Counted from the stretch's first letter, positions 45,101 through 53,690 are shown. The stretch: 64,000 nt of DNA from Flavobacterium sp. KACC 22763 (GCF_028736155.1 NZ_CP117879.1:2418001-2482000); one strand, 5' to 3'. Numbers and translations are program-made. Notes: generated from the letters alone by a model not told the origin.

Positions 45101-46525
45101 AAATCCGATTTTCTTCTTCTGGATGTCAAACAAAGCAATTTTCTCTTTACGGCTTGCTACCCAAAGATTTCCTTTATTGTCTTTCATCAAACTTCTCACA
45201 TTATGCTTGTGATGATCGTTTGATGAATCAAGATTTAAAGTAGAGAAATTACTATTGCTGAATGTTACCAAATCTAATCCTTGTTTAAAAGAACAGAACC
45301 AAAGATTTCCTAATCTGTCAAACATTGCAGTATGCATCAAATCTGAAACGGATTCTTTGGATTCGCTAATGCATCGAATTATAGAAGACAACTTGTTGTT
45401 TTTTTCATCCCAATAAGAAAATGGCGCATTGCCCGATTGAATCCAAACTGTTCCATTTGGAGACGTAAGCAGAAAACTTTTTCTTTCCCCTCCAGCAGTT
45501 GAAGAATCACTGTAATCAACAGACATTTTTTTTATCTTTTTGGTCCACAGATCAAACTGAAACACGCCTTCACCCCTAGCTTCAAACCAAAATTGTCTAG
45601 AACGTGTGGATCCCAAAAAGGTGATTTTTTTATTGGGAAACCCTATTAAGGTCTTGCTACTATACGCATCTAGTTTTCCCGTTTTGAGATCGCAAAAATA
45701 AAAAACCTGCCCAGCTGTCATGATAAAAATTTTAGTATTGGCAACAAGTTCGGTATAAATGATATCTTCTTTAATATTGAGCTGTAAGTCAAAAAAGGTA
45801 GTTGCTTTTTTGTTGTAACGTGCCAATTCTCCTTTGTTTCCTCCAAAAAATATATCTTCTTTGGTTTCTAAAAATGTATTATACACGCAAGGCTTTCCAT
45901 TAAAAAAGAAATATTGTGGCTCTCCTCCAGATTTATCCAATCTGCAAGTACCTGCTTCGGTAAAAAACCAAGTCGTTCCCTGTTTGTCTTCAAAAATATC
46001 ACTGATTTTCCCACAGCGTTTTGCAGGGTCAAAAGCTATTTTTCTAATTTTTCTATTGGCTTCAAACGCGATTACATAATTTTTATCTTCTGGAAAAAGC
46101 CAAACTCTTCCAGAAGGCATCACTTTAAAATCGACAAACGCAATATTGCCAGCCTTTAACGGACCTTCTTCTATTGGATAATGAAAACTTAATTGTCTGG
46201 TATCAAAATAATAAATATCATTTTTCTCGGACTGAATCCAGATTCGATCGCTGTTATCAAATCTGAATTTGAAAACACGATTGGAAATTAAATTTAAAGA
46301 TCCGTTTTGTTTTACCCTGAATTTTTGAAAATTGCTTCCGTCATAACGAATCAATCCGTTAAAGGTAGAAAGCCAGATGAATCCCTTTTTATCCTGTTGA
46401 ATATCAAGAATACGTGATTGTCTTAACTTTAAATCGTTTGCAAAATGAGTCAACGTACCGGAAGGCTGCCCTGAACACAAAATACTTATCCAATAAAAAA
46501 AGAATAAAAGTATATTTCTTTTCAT
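42191..46525 (-). CDS. Hybrid two-component sensor/AraC regulator (HTCS) of the pectin PUL
   Basis: A 1444-residue one-piece two-component system: signal peptide (1-20); periplasmic seven-bladed reg_prop-type propellers (about 25-780); a Y_Y_Y beta-domain (about 800-865); one TM helix (about 885-905); histidine kinase with H-box SHEIRTPLTMI (about His937), N-box INLLSNAFKY, and G-boxes DNGPGIS and STGLGLSI; receiver domain with VVEDDPE, phospho-acceptor Asp in SDIMMPEKDG (about 1240) and TKPF; and an AraC helix-turn-helix C-terminus (about 1340-1444, ICFEVGFNDLKYFGKCF). It senses an oligosaccharide in the periplasm and activates its own PUL. It sits upstream of the pectin operon and divergent from GH3-SSS, so it can serve both. 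Confidence 0.96.
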   Translation of the reverse strand: MKRNILLFFFYWISILCSGQPSGTLTHFANDLKLRQSRILDIQQDKKGFIWLSTFNGLIRYDGSNFQKFRVKQNGSLNLISNRVFKFRFDNSDRIWIQSEKNDIYYFDTRQLSFHYPIEEGPLKAGNIAFVDFKVMPSGRVWLFPEDKNYVIAFEANRKIRKIAFDPAKRCGKISDIFEDKQGTTWFFTEAGTCRLDKSGGEPQYFFFNGKPCVYNTFLETKEDIFFGGNKGELARYNKKATTFFDLQLNIKEDIIYTELVANTKIFIMTAGQVFYFCDLKTGKLDAYSSKTLIGFPNKKITFLGSTRSRQFWFEARGEGVFQFDLWTKKIKKMSVDYSDSSTAGGERKSFLLTSPNGTVWIQSGNAPFSYWDEKNNKLSSIIRCISESKESVSDLMHTAMFDRLGNLWFCSFKQGLDLVTFSNSNFSTLNLDSSNDHHKHNVRSLMKDNKGNLWVASRKEKIALFDIQKKKIGFLASDGTLSAAGPGWGADIYSMLQDNRGRIWIGTRGNGLFCLLPTEQPFRYKVTHYKNDENNLYGINSDDIFKIYQATNGQIYIATWGGGVNIIRESNNGFQFVNFKNELKNYPIKTADKVRSIAENKDHKIFFISSYKLFSFSEETKATSKIKFNEYSQVSGNDILDILITHDNQMALATNGMGLILADLDKKGQLNVKSIWNEMVSFPVEGVVSIAEDKAGKIWLMSDNQIVRFDPKNNSAETFPELKSIIGTEIFSEATKCELPNGEIAVGYSNGVIYFKPENIKPFHFKPYLAISGFLVNNKELHEINPETPKNPDLLQEVTLEHNQNFFKVQISALDYLKSENIVYRYKLEGIDKQWNYIKGGQSINYTNLGRGSYTLLISSTNGHNLWMNNERQIKITIRPSIWGTNFAYFCYLVLAGGLFFLIRRAIITILKLRNDVKLEKQMSELKLKFFTDISHEIRTPLTMIIAPLEVMLADEDLKDPTKGQLRIIEKSSNKLLNLVNQILDLRRVQDKKLAIHEINLREFVAQMCEDFEEMSNQSNINLSIDVASSNPKIWADPDSLDKILINLLSNAFKYCSKGDSIEVKVEESEKHVFLTVSDNGPGISPTLQKRLFVRFSNYNENLSNPSTGLGLSIIKDIADKHGAEVLVDSTQGKGSSFQVAFLKGYQHFKNDVDILLDEAEEHFSNEMDMDFESELEQEIATPEEMRREQPIGLVVEDDPELRAFIVSILESDYKIFTAENGEEGYNKSEEILPDFVISDIMMPEKDGIEMLKAIRDNLSISHIPVILLSAKSSIGSKLEGLEYGADDYVTKPFNVSLLKARVKNVLEQRARLQQLFSSGNTIEIFKEEPLQISNKDQKFMFQVIGFVKENMSNSDFSVDELGKLMGMSRASFFNKLKSTTGASPVVFIRDMRLSEAARLLKQDDLLIKEICFEVGFNDLKYFGKCFRSKYDHTPAEYRRQFR

Positions 46526-46848
46526 TTCAAACTTTATAAAATTAAGAGAATTGCAAAAATATCAAAATTCCTTTCCTGTCCTAAAAGAAGTCGTTATTTC
46601 AGCAAAATAGCACCCTAAAAATAGTAATTTGTCTCCCTTTCGCACTTCATTAATAATCATAAAACATTAGCAATAAGCTTTATATCATACTTTAAATAGC
46701 ATTTTATCCTATCTTTAAAAGTATAAAAATCTAATTTTGTGAGTCAGCAATTTAATAGTCTATCCTCTTTAAATCTCTGCAAAATCATATTTCTGTTTTA
46801 TTTAAAGCAGTAATCGAAAAATAATAAATCTAACACTTTCCAAAACCT
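46526..46848. promoter_or_regulatory. Divergent promoter region between HTCS and the GH3-symporter operon
   Basis: 323 bp AT-rich. TAATTTTG (plus strand, 46732-46739) is a TAnnTTTG match and could drive GH3, leaving a leader of about 100 bases. I see no matching -33 element and no gene here. Confidence 0.5.
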
Positions 46849-49461
46849 ATGAAAAGAAAATCCATAGTTATCGCATTACACTTTTTTGCTTTAACCGCCT
46901 TTTCGCAAGAAAATTTTCCTTACAAAAATCCAAATCTGCCAACAGAACAGCGAGTTAATGACTTGGTATCAAGAATGTCATTGGACGAAAAAATAAATCA
47001 ACTAATGGATTCTGCTCCTGCTATCGACCGTTTGGGAGTTCCTGAATACAATTGGTGGAACGAATCATTGCATGGCGTTGCACGTGCGGGATTTGCCACT
47101 GTTTTTCCGCAATCTATTTCAATTGCTTCTTCTTGGGATCGCCAGTTAATATTAGATGTTGCCACTGCCATTTCTGATGAAGCTCGTGCGAAACATCATG
47201 AATATTTAAGAAGAGGCCAGCACGGAATGTACCAAGGATTGACGTTCTGGTCGCCAAACGTAAATATCTTTCGTGACCCTCGATGGGGGCGCGGACATGA
47301 AACATACGGAGAAGATCCGTTCTTGACGAGCCAATTGGGTCTTAATTACGTTAACGGACTTCAAGGAACTAATGACAAGTATTTGAAAGTGGTTGCTACC
47401 GCCAAGCATTATGCCGTGCATTCTGGGCCAGAGCCTTCCCGTCATTTTTTTGATGCCAATACAAGCGATGTGGATTTGTATGAAACTTATCTTCCTGCGT
47501 TTAGAACCTTGGTAAAAGACGGACACGTTTACTCTGTTATGGGCGCTTACAACCGTTTTAGAGGGGAGTCGGCTAGTGCGAGTCCGTTTCTTTTTAATAT
47601 TCTTCGAAATGCATGGGGATTCAACGGCTACATCGTATCGGATTGCGGCGCTGTAACCGATATTTGGAAGTACCATAAAATTACGAATGATGCTGCAGGC
47701 GCTTCTGCATTAGCGGTAAAAAACGGTTTGGATTTGGAATGCGGAAGCAGTTTCCAATCTTTAAAAGAAGCAGTTGACCGCAAATTAATTGCTGAAGCTG
47801 ACATTGATATTGCTGTAAAACGTTTATTTACAGCGAGATTTAAATTAGGTATGTTTGATCCGGACGAGATTGTTCCTTATGCCCAAATTCCGTTTTCAAC
47901 CAACAATAATACGGCTAATGATTTTCTTGCTAGAACAGCTTCGCAAAAAAGTATTGTTCTTTTAAAAAACCAAAGCAATACGCTGCCGCTCTCTAAAAAT
48001 ATCAAAACTGTCGCGGTAATTGGGCCAAATGCAGATGATATCCAATCTTTATGGGGGAATTACAGCGGAGTTCCGAGCAATCCGATTACTGTTTTAAAAG
48101 GGATTCAAAACAAATTAGAACCGAATTCAAATGTTTTATATGCAAAAGGAACTGACCTGGCTAAAGGAGTTCCAGAAATGAAAATTATACCATCAATATA
48201 TTTTCAAAATGAAAACGGCACGCAAGGTTTAATTGGCGAATATTTTGACAATAAAGAATGGAACGGAAAACCTCTTTTTACTCGTATTGATGATAATATT
48301 GATTTTGAATGGGACATCAACACGCCAGATCCTCGTTTGAAAATGGGGAATTACAGCGTAAAATGGACTGGTTATCTTACGGTTCCTAAATCGGGAACGT
48401 ATAATATTTCAGAATGGTCAAAACCTTTTATGACTGTTGAAATTAATGGCGGAAAGCCTAGTGGAGGGAAAAACAACCATCATCCGCGTTTTCGTCCTCA
48501 AAAAATTGATTTAGAAGCAGGTAAAAAATATAAAGTTGAAGTTAAATACCAAAACTTCTATGGAGACGCGATTGCACAATTATTTTGGTCAGAACCTCAG
48601 GAAAACCTAATTCAAGAAGCGGTGAAAACTGCCAATCAAGCCGATGCTGTAATTTTAGTTTTAGGACTGAATGAACGTTTGGAAGGTGAAGAAATGAAAG
48701 TGGAAGCAGATGGTTTCAACGGCGGAGACCGAACAAGTCTGGATCTTCCAGCCAATCAAGAAGAATTGATGAAAGCCGTTAAAGCGACTGGAAAACCCGT
48801 AATATTGGTTTTAATTAACGGAAGCGCGCTTTCTATCAATTGGGCAAATGATAATCTACCCGCTATTTTAACAGCTGGATATCCTGGCCAGCAAGGCGGA
48901 AATGCGATTGCTGATGTTTTATTTGGAGATTACAATCCGGCGGGCAGGCTTCCAGTTACGTACTATAAATCGGTAGATCAGCTTCCTAAATTTGAAAATT
49001 ATGATATGGAAGGCAGAACGTATCGCTATTTCCATAAAACGCCTCTTTACCCTTTTGGATTTGGTTTGAGTTATACGACTTTTAAATATGCTAATTTACA
49101 GCTTCCAAAAGATTTCAATTCTGACGCAGATTTTAAAATTTCTGTTGACATTACCAATACTGGAGATCGTGACGGAGATGAAGTGGCTGAATTATATCTG
49201 AAAGACGAGAAAGCCTCTACTCCACGTCCGATCTGCCAGTTAGAAGGTTTTGAGCGAATCCATCTTAAAAAAGGAGAAACAAAGACTGTTACTTTTACTA
49301 TTACACCAAGACAGCTTTCTATGATTAACAAGAAAAAAGAGCGCGTTGTAGAACCCGGCTGGTTCACCTTTTTTGTTGGCGGAAAACAGCCAGATGGTTC
49401 CAGTGACATTCAAAGCGGAAGAATCAACTTTACTGGCAAAACAATTACCCTTGAGAAATAA
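46849..49461 (+). CDS. GH3 beta-glycosidase with inserted PA14 domain
   Basis: An 870-residue secreted enzyme: signal peptide (1-20), GH3 N-terminal TIM barrel (about 35-350) with the nucleophile Asp265 in IVSDCGAV, an alpha/beta sandwich domain split by a PA14 carbohydrate-binding module (about 460-585, GLIGEYFDNKEW), and a C-terminal fibronectin-III-like domain. GH3 members with this layout are beta-glucosidases or beta-xylosidases. In this pectin context a xylose residue of xylogalacturonan, or glucose, is a possible substrate. It is the first gene of a rightward two-gene operon with the SSS symporter, and diverges from the HTCS gene. Confidence 0.94.
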   Translation: MKRKSIVIALHFFALTAFSQENFPYKNPNLPTEQRVNDLVSRMSLDEKINQLMDSAPAIDRLGVPEYNWWNESLHGVARAGFATVFPQSISIASSWDRQLILDVATAISDEARAKHHEYLRRGQHGMYQGLTFWSPNVNIFRDPRWGRGHETYGEDPFLTSQLGLNYVNGLQGTNDKYLKVVATAKHYAVHSGPEPSRHFFDANTSDVDLYETYLPAFRTLVKDGHVYSVMGAYNRFRGESASASPFLFNILRNAWGFNGYIVSDCGAVTDIWKYHKITNDAAGASALAVKNGLDLECGSSFQSLKEAVDRKLIAEADIDIAVKRLFTARFKLGMFDPDEIVPYAQIPFSTNNNTANDFLARTASQKSIVLLKNQSNTLPLSKNIKTVAVIGPNADDIQSLWGNYSGVPSNPITVLKGIQNKLEPNSNVLYAKGTDLAKGVPEMKIIPSIYFQNENGTQGLIGEYFDNKEWNGKPLFTRIDDNIDFEWDINTPDPRLKMGNYSVKWTGYLTVPKSGTYNISEWSKPFMTVEINGGKPSGGKNNHHPRFRPQKIDLEAGKKYKVEVKYQNFYGDAIAQLFWSEPQENLIQEAVKTANQADAVILVLGLNERLEGEEMKVEADGFNGGDRTSLDLPANQEELMKAVKATGKPVILVLINGSALSINWANDNLPAILTAGYPGQQGGNAIADVLFGDYNPAGRLPVTYYKSVDQLPKFENYDMEGRTYRYFHKTPLYPFGFGLSYTTFKYANLQLPKDFNSDADFKISVDITNTGDRDGDEVAELYLKDEKASTPRPICQLEGFERIHLKKGETKTVTFTITPRQLSMINKKKERVVEPGWFTFFVGGKQPDGSSDIQSGRINFTGKTITLEK

Positions 49462-49516
49462 ACTTTTGCATACTATTTAATTGACTATTAACCACCTTTA
49501 TTAATCAAATTTTACA

Positions 49517-51205
49517 ATGAACCAAAACCTCGCTTTCGCAGACTATGCGGTTTTTATTATTTATTTTATCGTAGTCTCGGTCTACGGTTACACCGTTTAC
49601 CGCAAACGTAAACAGGACGAACAAGATGCTAAAGCTTACTTTTTGGCTGAAGGAAATTTAACTTGGTGGGCAATTGGAGCTTCTCTTATTGCTTCTAATA
49701 TCTCGGCCGAGCAGTTCATCGGAATGAGCGGTGAAGGTTTCTTTTTAGGAATCGCTGTTGCTGCTTACGAATGGCTTGCTGCTGTTGCTCTTATAATTGT
49801 GGCTGTATGGTTTATTCCTGTATATCTTAAAAACAAGATTTATACCATGCCTCAATTCTTAAAAACACGTTACAATGAATCTACTGCACTTATCATGGCA
49901 GTATTCTGGCTGTTTTTATATGTTTTTGTAAACCTTACTTCTATTTTGTATTTAGGAGCAGTTGCGATTAACAAACTTGCTGGTGGGGAATATCTTCACG
50001 TAATCATGCTTGGATTGGCCATTTTTGCTTTGTTTATTTCTCTTGGAGGAATGAAGGTTGTAGCTTATACAGACGTTATTCAGGTGGCTGTATTAATTAT
50101 CGGAGGTTTGGTAACTTCTTATATTGCCTTAACAACAGTTGCAGAAGCTTTTGGTGTTGGCCAAAATGCAATTGCAGGTTTCAAAGTTTTAATGCAGCAG
50201 GCTCCAGAACATTTCAAAATGATTATTCCGAAACCAACTGCGACATCTTCTCAGCTTGAAATCGATAAATATTTAACTTTCCCAGGATTGTTATCTTATG
50301 CTGCTGGTATCTGGATCATCAACTTAAACTACTGGGGATGTAACCAATACATTACGCAAAGAGCTCTTGGTGCTGACTTGCAGACAGCGCGTACAGGAAT
50401 TTTATTTGCTGGTATGCTAAAATTATTAATGCCGCTTATCGTAATGCTTCCTGGTATTGCTGCTTATGTTTTATATACAAACGGTCACTTGCCTCAATTA
50501 GAAGGAGGAGTAAAAGATGAGGCATATTCTGCCATATTAACATTCCTTCCAACTGGATTAAAAGGACTTTCTGTTGCGGCTCTTACCGCTGCAATTGTAG
50601 CTTCTTTAGCTGGAAAAGTAAACAGTATTTCTACAATCTACACATTAGACGTTCATAAAAAGTACATCCAGAAAGATGCTGGCGAAAAACAGCAGGTAAA
50701 CATTGGACGTCTTGCCGTTTTTGTTGCCATGCTTTTGGCTGTTTTATTTACATGGAATGACGTTTTAGGAATCGGAGGAGTTGGAGGATTTACATACATC
50801 CAAAAATATACTGGATTCATCAGCCCTGGAGTTTTTGCCATGTTCTTCTTAGGTATGTTCTGGAAAAGAACTACTGGAACAGCGGCAATCGTTGGAGTAA
50901 TCTTAGGATTCTTATTATCTGTTTTATTCAACGAATACGCTCCAGCTTTATTTGGAAACGACACACTTTTATACACAGCTTACAATAACGGAAAAGGAGC
51001 TTTCGAAATTCCGTTCCACATCTGTATGGGATTATCATTCTTGTTTACAATGATTGCCATGATTCTTATAAGTTTTGCTGGTCCAAAAGTAAACCCAAAA
51101 GCATTCGAAATTGATTCTGAAATGTTTAAAATTAAACCGCAGACAACAGTCTTAATCGTTATTACGTTATTGATTATTGCTGCGCTTTATGTTAAGTTCT
51201 GGTAA
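49517..51205 (+). CDS. SSS-family sodium/solute symporter (sugar or uronate uptake)
   Basis: A 562-residue inner-membrane protein with about 14 hydrophobic helices and the SGLT-type signature blocks (WWAIGASLIASNISAEQFIG and the FTYIQKYTGFISPGVFAMFF region). It couples Na+ influx to uptake of a sugar or sugar acid. It follows GH3 by 55 bp on the same strand, and its likely cargo is the monosaccharide or unsaturated uronate released by the periplasmic enzymes. It is the last gene before the right end of the island (51529). Substrate is inference. Confidence 0.93.
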   Translation: MNQNLAFADYAVFIIYFIVVSVYGYTVYRKRKQDEQDAKAYFLAEGNLTWWAIGASLIASNISAEQFIGMSGEGFFLGIAVAAYEWLAAVALIIVAVWFIPVYLKNKIYTMPQFLKTRYNESTALIMAVFWLFLYVFVNLTSILYLGAVAINKLAGGEYLHVIMLGLAIFALFISLGGMKVVAYTDVIQVAVLIIGGLVTSYIALTTVAEAFGVGQNAIAGFKVLMQQAPEHFKMIIPKPTATSSQLEIDKYLTFPGLLSYAAGIWIINLNYWGCNQYITQRALGADLQTARTGILFAGMLKLLMPLIVMLPGIAAYVLYTNGHLPQLEGGVKDEAYSAILTFLPTGLKGLSVAALTAAIVASLAGKVNSISTIYTLDVHKKYIQKDAGEKQQVNIGRLAVFVAMLLAVLFTWNDVLGIGGVGGFTYIQKYTGFISPGVFAMFFLGMFWKRTTGTAAIVGVILGFLLSVLFNEYAPALFGNDTLLYTAYNNGKGAFEIPFHICMGLSFLFTMIAMILISFAGPKVNPKAFEIDSEMFKIKPQTTVLIVITLLIIAALYVKFW

Positions 51206-51458
51206 TAAATTATCAGTTCAATTTTCTCTATCTTTACAAATTAATCATCATAAATTTTGAGATGAATTGTACTGGCGTAGTACTTCATAAGTTTTATACT
51301 GATGCTAATATTTTTGAAACCCTGTTTAAATAAGTTTAAAATCCAGTATTTTTAATATATTTGTACAACAAAAAAAAGAATAATACCACTGTTTATTAAT
51401 TCGTTAGCACTTTAATTTTTGTGATTGACTTAATTTTGAAATATAAGAATTGAATTTG

Positions 51459-51479
51459 GGTGCATAATCGGTGCACTTT
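51459..51479 (+). repeat. Island end motif, copy 3 (candidate arm-type site)
   Basis: GGTGCATAATCGGTGCAC followed by TTT differs from copy 1 (17350) at one base only. It lies 49 bp before the right 28-bp core. The remaining part of the 450-bp gap 51206-51655 holds only AT-rich sequence, the core and its terminator. Confidence 0.6.
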
Positions 51480-51528
51480 GGTAAAGACAATTTATAAAGC
51501 CCAGTATAGACAGGACTTCAGCTATAAA

Positions 51529-51556
51529 GTTCGAATCCTGCTCTCCCCACGGAAAG
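51529..51556 (+). repeat. Attachment-site core, right (attR): duplicated tRNA-Tyr 3' end
   Basis: Exact 28-bp copy of 17181-17208, beginning in the T loop and ending 7 bases past the tRNA. Upstream sequence does not form a D arm, anticodon or variable arm, so it is only a fragment and not a gene. A perfect terminator hairpin begins within it (51555). Confidence 0.85.
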
Positions 51557-51579
51557 TCCTAATCTTTGATTAGGACTTT
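51555..51579 (+). terminator. Orphan terminator behind the tRNA-Tyr fragment
   Basis: AGTCCTAATC and GATTAGGACT form a perfect stem with a 3-base loop and a T-run. No complete gene ends here on the plus strand; it is best read as the original tRNA-Tyr terminator, moved away from the tRNA by the island. It may also end SSS transcription. Confidence 0.8.
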
Positions 51580-51655
51580 TTTTATGCTCTAAACTTAGAA
51601 ATAAAAAAACTGCAAATCTTAAATGATTTACAGTTTGTTTGTTTTGCAGAATTAA

Positions 51656-52723
51656 TTATCGAAGTATAAACCCATTCTTCATTGGGTCTTTCGGGTCTAT
51701 GAAAAATGTATTTGCTCCTGTTATAAAAGCCGTTCCTTCAACTTGCGGAATTACAGCTTTAAAAGGACCAAATTTTTCTTCTCTCACAAGCGACCCTGTA
51801 AATGTGCTTCCCGTTATACTTTCTATCGTGATAAATTCATTCATATCTATCGCATTTCTAGCTTTTTCAATCGCTATTCTTCCAGAAACACCTGAACCTG
51901 TTGGAGAACGATCTACTTCTCCATCGGCAAAAACACAAACATTTCGGCTGTGATTAGCGATATTCATTGGTTCATCTATAAAAATAGTTCCGTATAAAAA
52001 GCTCAAATCCTCCTCAAATGGATGCTGAATATCTTTATTATAATTCATTACAGCATGTTTTATATCTACTCCTGCTTGTATAATCGGTCTGTAATTTTCT
52101 TCGGTTAATCCAAAATTCAAATGGGTATTTTTTCTCAAATCAATATAAGCATAAAAAGCACCGCCATAAGCCAGATCATACACAACATCTCCAATTTCTG
52201 GGACATTTACAAGACGATCCAAACTGACTACAAAACTTGGCACACAATGAAACCTCACTCCTGTCACTTCTCCGTTTAATATATTGACATACGAAAAAAT
52301 TCGGCCACAAGGAGCATCAATTTTCAATTCATTTTCACCTTCTTTCACTTTTATCCAGTTCATTTTTGCCGCTAATGTGCTTATTGCAATAATAGCATGG
52401 CCGCACATACTGCTGTAACCTTCGTTATGCATGAAAAGAATGCCAAAATCTGCATCCTCATCATTTGGTGGAAGCAAGATACAGCCATACATATCGGCAT
52501 GACCGCGAGGTTCAAACATCAATGATGTTCTTAAATAATCATAGTTTTCTCTTATATCTCTTCGGTATTCTAAAACATTATTTCCTTTAAGTTCTGGAAA
52601 ACCAGAAACAATTACACGCAAAGGCTCACCACCTGTATGCATATCAATAGTTTTTATCTGCAGTACAGAATTATCGGGTTTATAATCTGTATTATTACAA
52701 ATATTTTGGTAGGTATTAGACAT
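51656..52723 (-). CDS. Trans-3-hydroxy-L-proline dehydratase (proline racemase family)
   Basis: A 355-residue member of the proline racemase superfamily. The first active-site residue is Cys107 in SMCGHA, but the second, which is Cys in racemases and 4-hydroxyproline epimerases, is Thr275 in RSPTGSGVS. A Cys/Thr pair is the known signature of trans-3-hydroxy-L-proline dehydratases, which give 1-pyrroline-2-carboxylate. The upstream gene, overlapping by 8 bp, encodes an ornithine-cyclodeaminase-like reductase that would turn this product into L-proline, which supports the call. It lies just outside the right end of the island. Confidence 0.88.
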   Translation of the reverse strand: MSNTYQNICNNTDYKPDNSVLQIKTIDMHTGGEPLRVIVSGFPELKGNNVLEYRRDIRENYDYLRTSLMFEPRGHADMYGCILLPPNDEDADFGILFMHNEGYSSMCGHAIIAISTLAAKMNWIKVKEGENELKIDAPCGRIFSYVNILNGEVTGVRFHCVPSFVVSLDRLVNVPEIGDVVYDLAYGGAFYAYIDLRKNTHLNFGLTEENYRPIIQAGVDIKHAVMNYNKDIQHPFEEDLSFLYGTIFIDEPMNIANHSRNVCVFADGEVDRSPTGSGVSGRIAIEKARNAIDMNEFITIESITGSTFTGSLVREEKFGPFKAVIPQVEGTAFITGANTFFIDPKDPMKNGFILR

Positions 52724-53690
52724 TTTTTTGTGTTTTTAAATTATACTCTTCGTAAAAATATCCAGCTGCAACAAGATCTTCTAACGCATGTCCAACGGAT
52801 TTAAAATAGGTAATTTCTTCATCTGATGTTCTGCCTTGTTTTGCATTACTGCACAGTTCAAATAAATCTGCTTTGATTGTTTCTTTGGTGATAATTCCAT
52901 TTGTGAGCGGAATCAAAATATCGCCACTTTCCTTTAGTCCGCCTTGATAAGTATCAAGAAATACGTTTGATTTTAAAATTGCTTCATCATCAGCTTCACG
53001 CATATCTTTTTTATATGCTCCAACAAGATCTAAATGCTGTCCTGCGTTCAGCCATTTTCCTAAAACAAGCGGAACGGGCGATAAAGTCGCTGCCGAAATA
53101 ATATCAACTTGAGAAATAACTTCTTCTATAGTAGAAACTGGTTTACAGCTAAATGAAGCGTTTTTAAGTGCCTCGCAAACCAATTGAGCTTTTTCTATGG
53201 TTCTTCCCCAAACATAAACTTCTTTAATAGGTCTAACACTTGCATGCGCCTGAATTAAATTAATGGCTAATGCTCCAGTTCCAATCATCAGCATAGACGA
53301 GGCATCTTTTCGTGAAAGATAACTGCTAGCTAAGGCAGATGTCGCCGCAGTACGCTTCCCCGTCAATGATTTTGCATCAAGAATTGCCTTTATATTTCCT
53401 TTGTGTCCATCGAGATAAATGTACGTTCCCTGAATCGAAGGCAAATCATATTTACCGTTATTGGGACTTACGGTAACTATTTTTACACCTAAATCTTTAC
53501 CTGCTTGAAACGCTGGCATCAATAGTAATGTTGAATCTTTGCCTTCTTCAGGATTAGAGTAGTCATGATGATGGCGCATGGGCACATTGATATCTGAAGT
53601 CGAAAATCCTGCCCGAAGTCTTTCAATTAGTTCTTTAAAATTGCATTTTTCTTCAATGAAATGATCTGAGATAAGTTGTATTGGTTCCAT
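52716..53690 (-). CDS. 1-pyrroline-2-carboxylate reductase (ornithine cyclodeaminase/mu-crystallin family)
   Basis: A 324-residue NAD(P)H-dependent enzyme of the ornithine cyclodeaminase/mu-crystallin family. A Rossmann motif GTGALAINLIQAH (about residue 137) and a conserved N-terminal RHHHDYS substrate region are visible. Some members reduce 1-pyrroline-2-carboxylate to L-proline; ornithine cyclodeaminase activity is the main alternative. The 8-bp overlap with a gene whose product should make that substrate argues for the reductase role. Together they would convert trans-3-hydroxy-L-proline to L-proline in the cytoplasm. The 233-bp gap upstream holds no gene. Confidence 0.85.
   Translation of the reverse strand: MEPIQLISDHFIEEKCNFKELIERLRAGFSTSDINVPMRHHHDYSNPEEGKDSTLLLMPAFQAGKDLGVKIVTVSPNNGKYDLPSIQGTYIYLDGHKGNIKAILDAKSLTGKRTAATSALASSYLSRKDASSMLMIGTGALAINLIQAHASVRPIKEVYVWGRTIEKAQLVCEALKNASFSCKPVSTIEEVISQVDIISAATLSPVPLVLGKWLNAGQHLDLVGAYKKDMREADDEAILKSNVFLDTYQGGLKESGDILIPLTNGIITKETIKADLFELCSNAKQGRTSDEEITYFKSVGHALEDLVAAGYFYEEYNLKTQKNV

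Larger units (their letters stand above)
17181..51556. mobile_element. Putative genomic island integrated at tRNA-Tyr, carrying a pectin utilization locus
   Basis: About 34.3 kb lie between two exact 28-bp copies of the tRNA-Tyr 3' end. The sequence directly after the left copy is foreign-looking (GCCGAAAAGGCGG...). The sequence after the right copy forms a perfect terminator (51555-51579) of the kind expected behind a tRNA, so the right end appears to hold the displaced original flank. The contents are an IS3-family transposase at the left and then the complete pectin PUL. I find no integrase, relaxase, phage or conjugation gene, so the element would need help to move. That the island moved as one unit is inference; the repeat itself is directly visible. 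Confidence 0.7.

Noticed and set aside
51529..51556. A second tRNA-Tyr gene
   Set aside because: Only the T-arm 3' part and acceptor 3' strand are present. There is no matching 5' acceptor strand, D arm or anticodon upstream, so it is a fragment.
17121..51556. Integrative conjugative element or prophage
   Set aside because: No relaxase, Tra, VirB4, phage structural or integrase genes are present between the two att copies; it is better called a genomic island.
51656..52723. Proline racemase or 4-hydroxyproline 2-epimerase
   Set aside because: Both need Cys at the second active-site position, where this protein has Thr275 (RSPTGSGVS).
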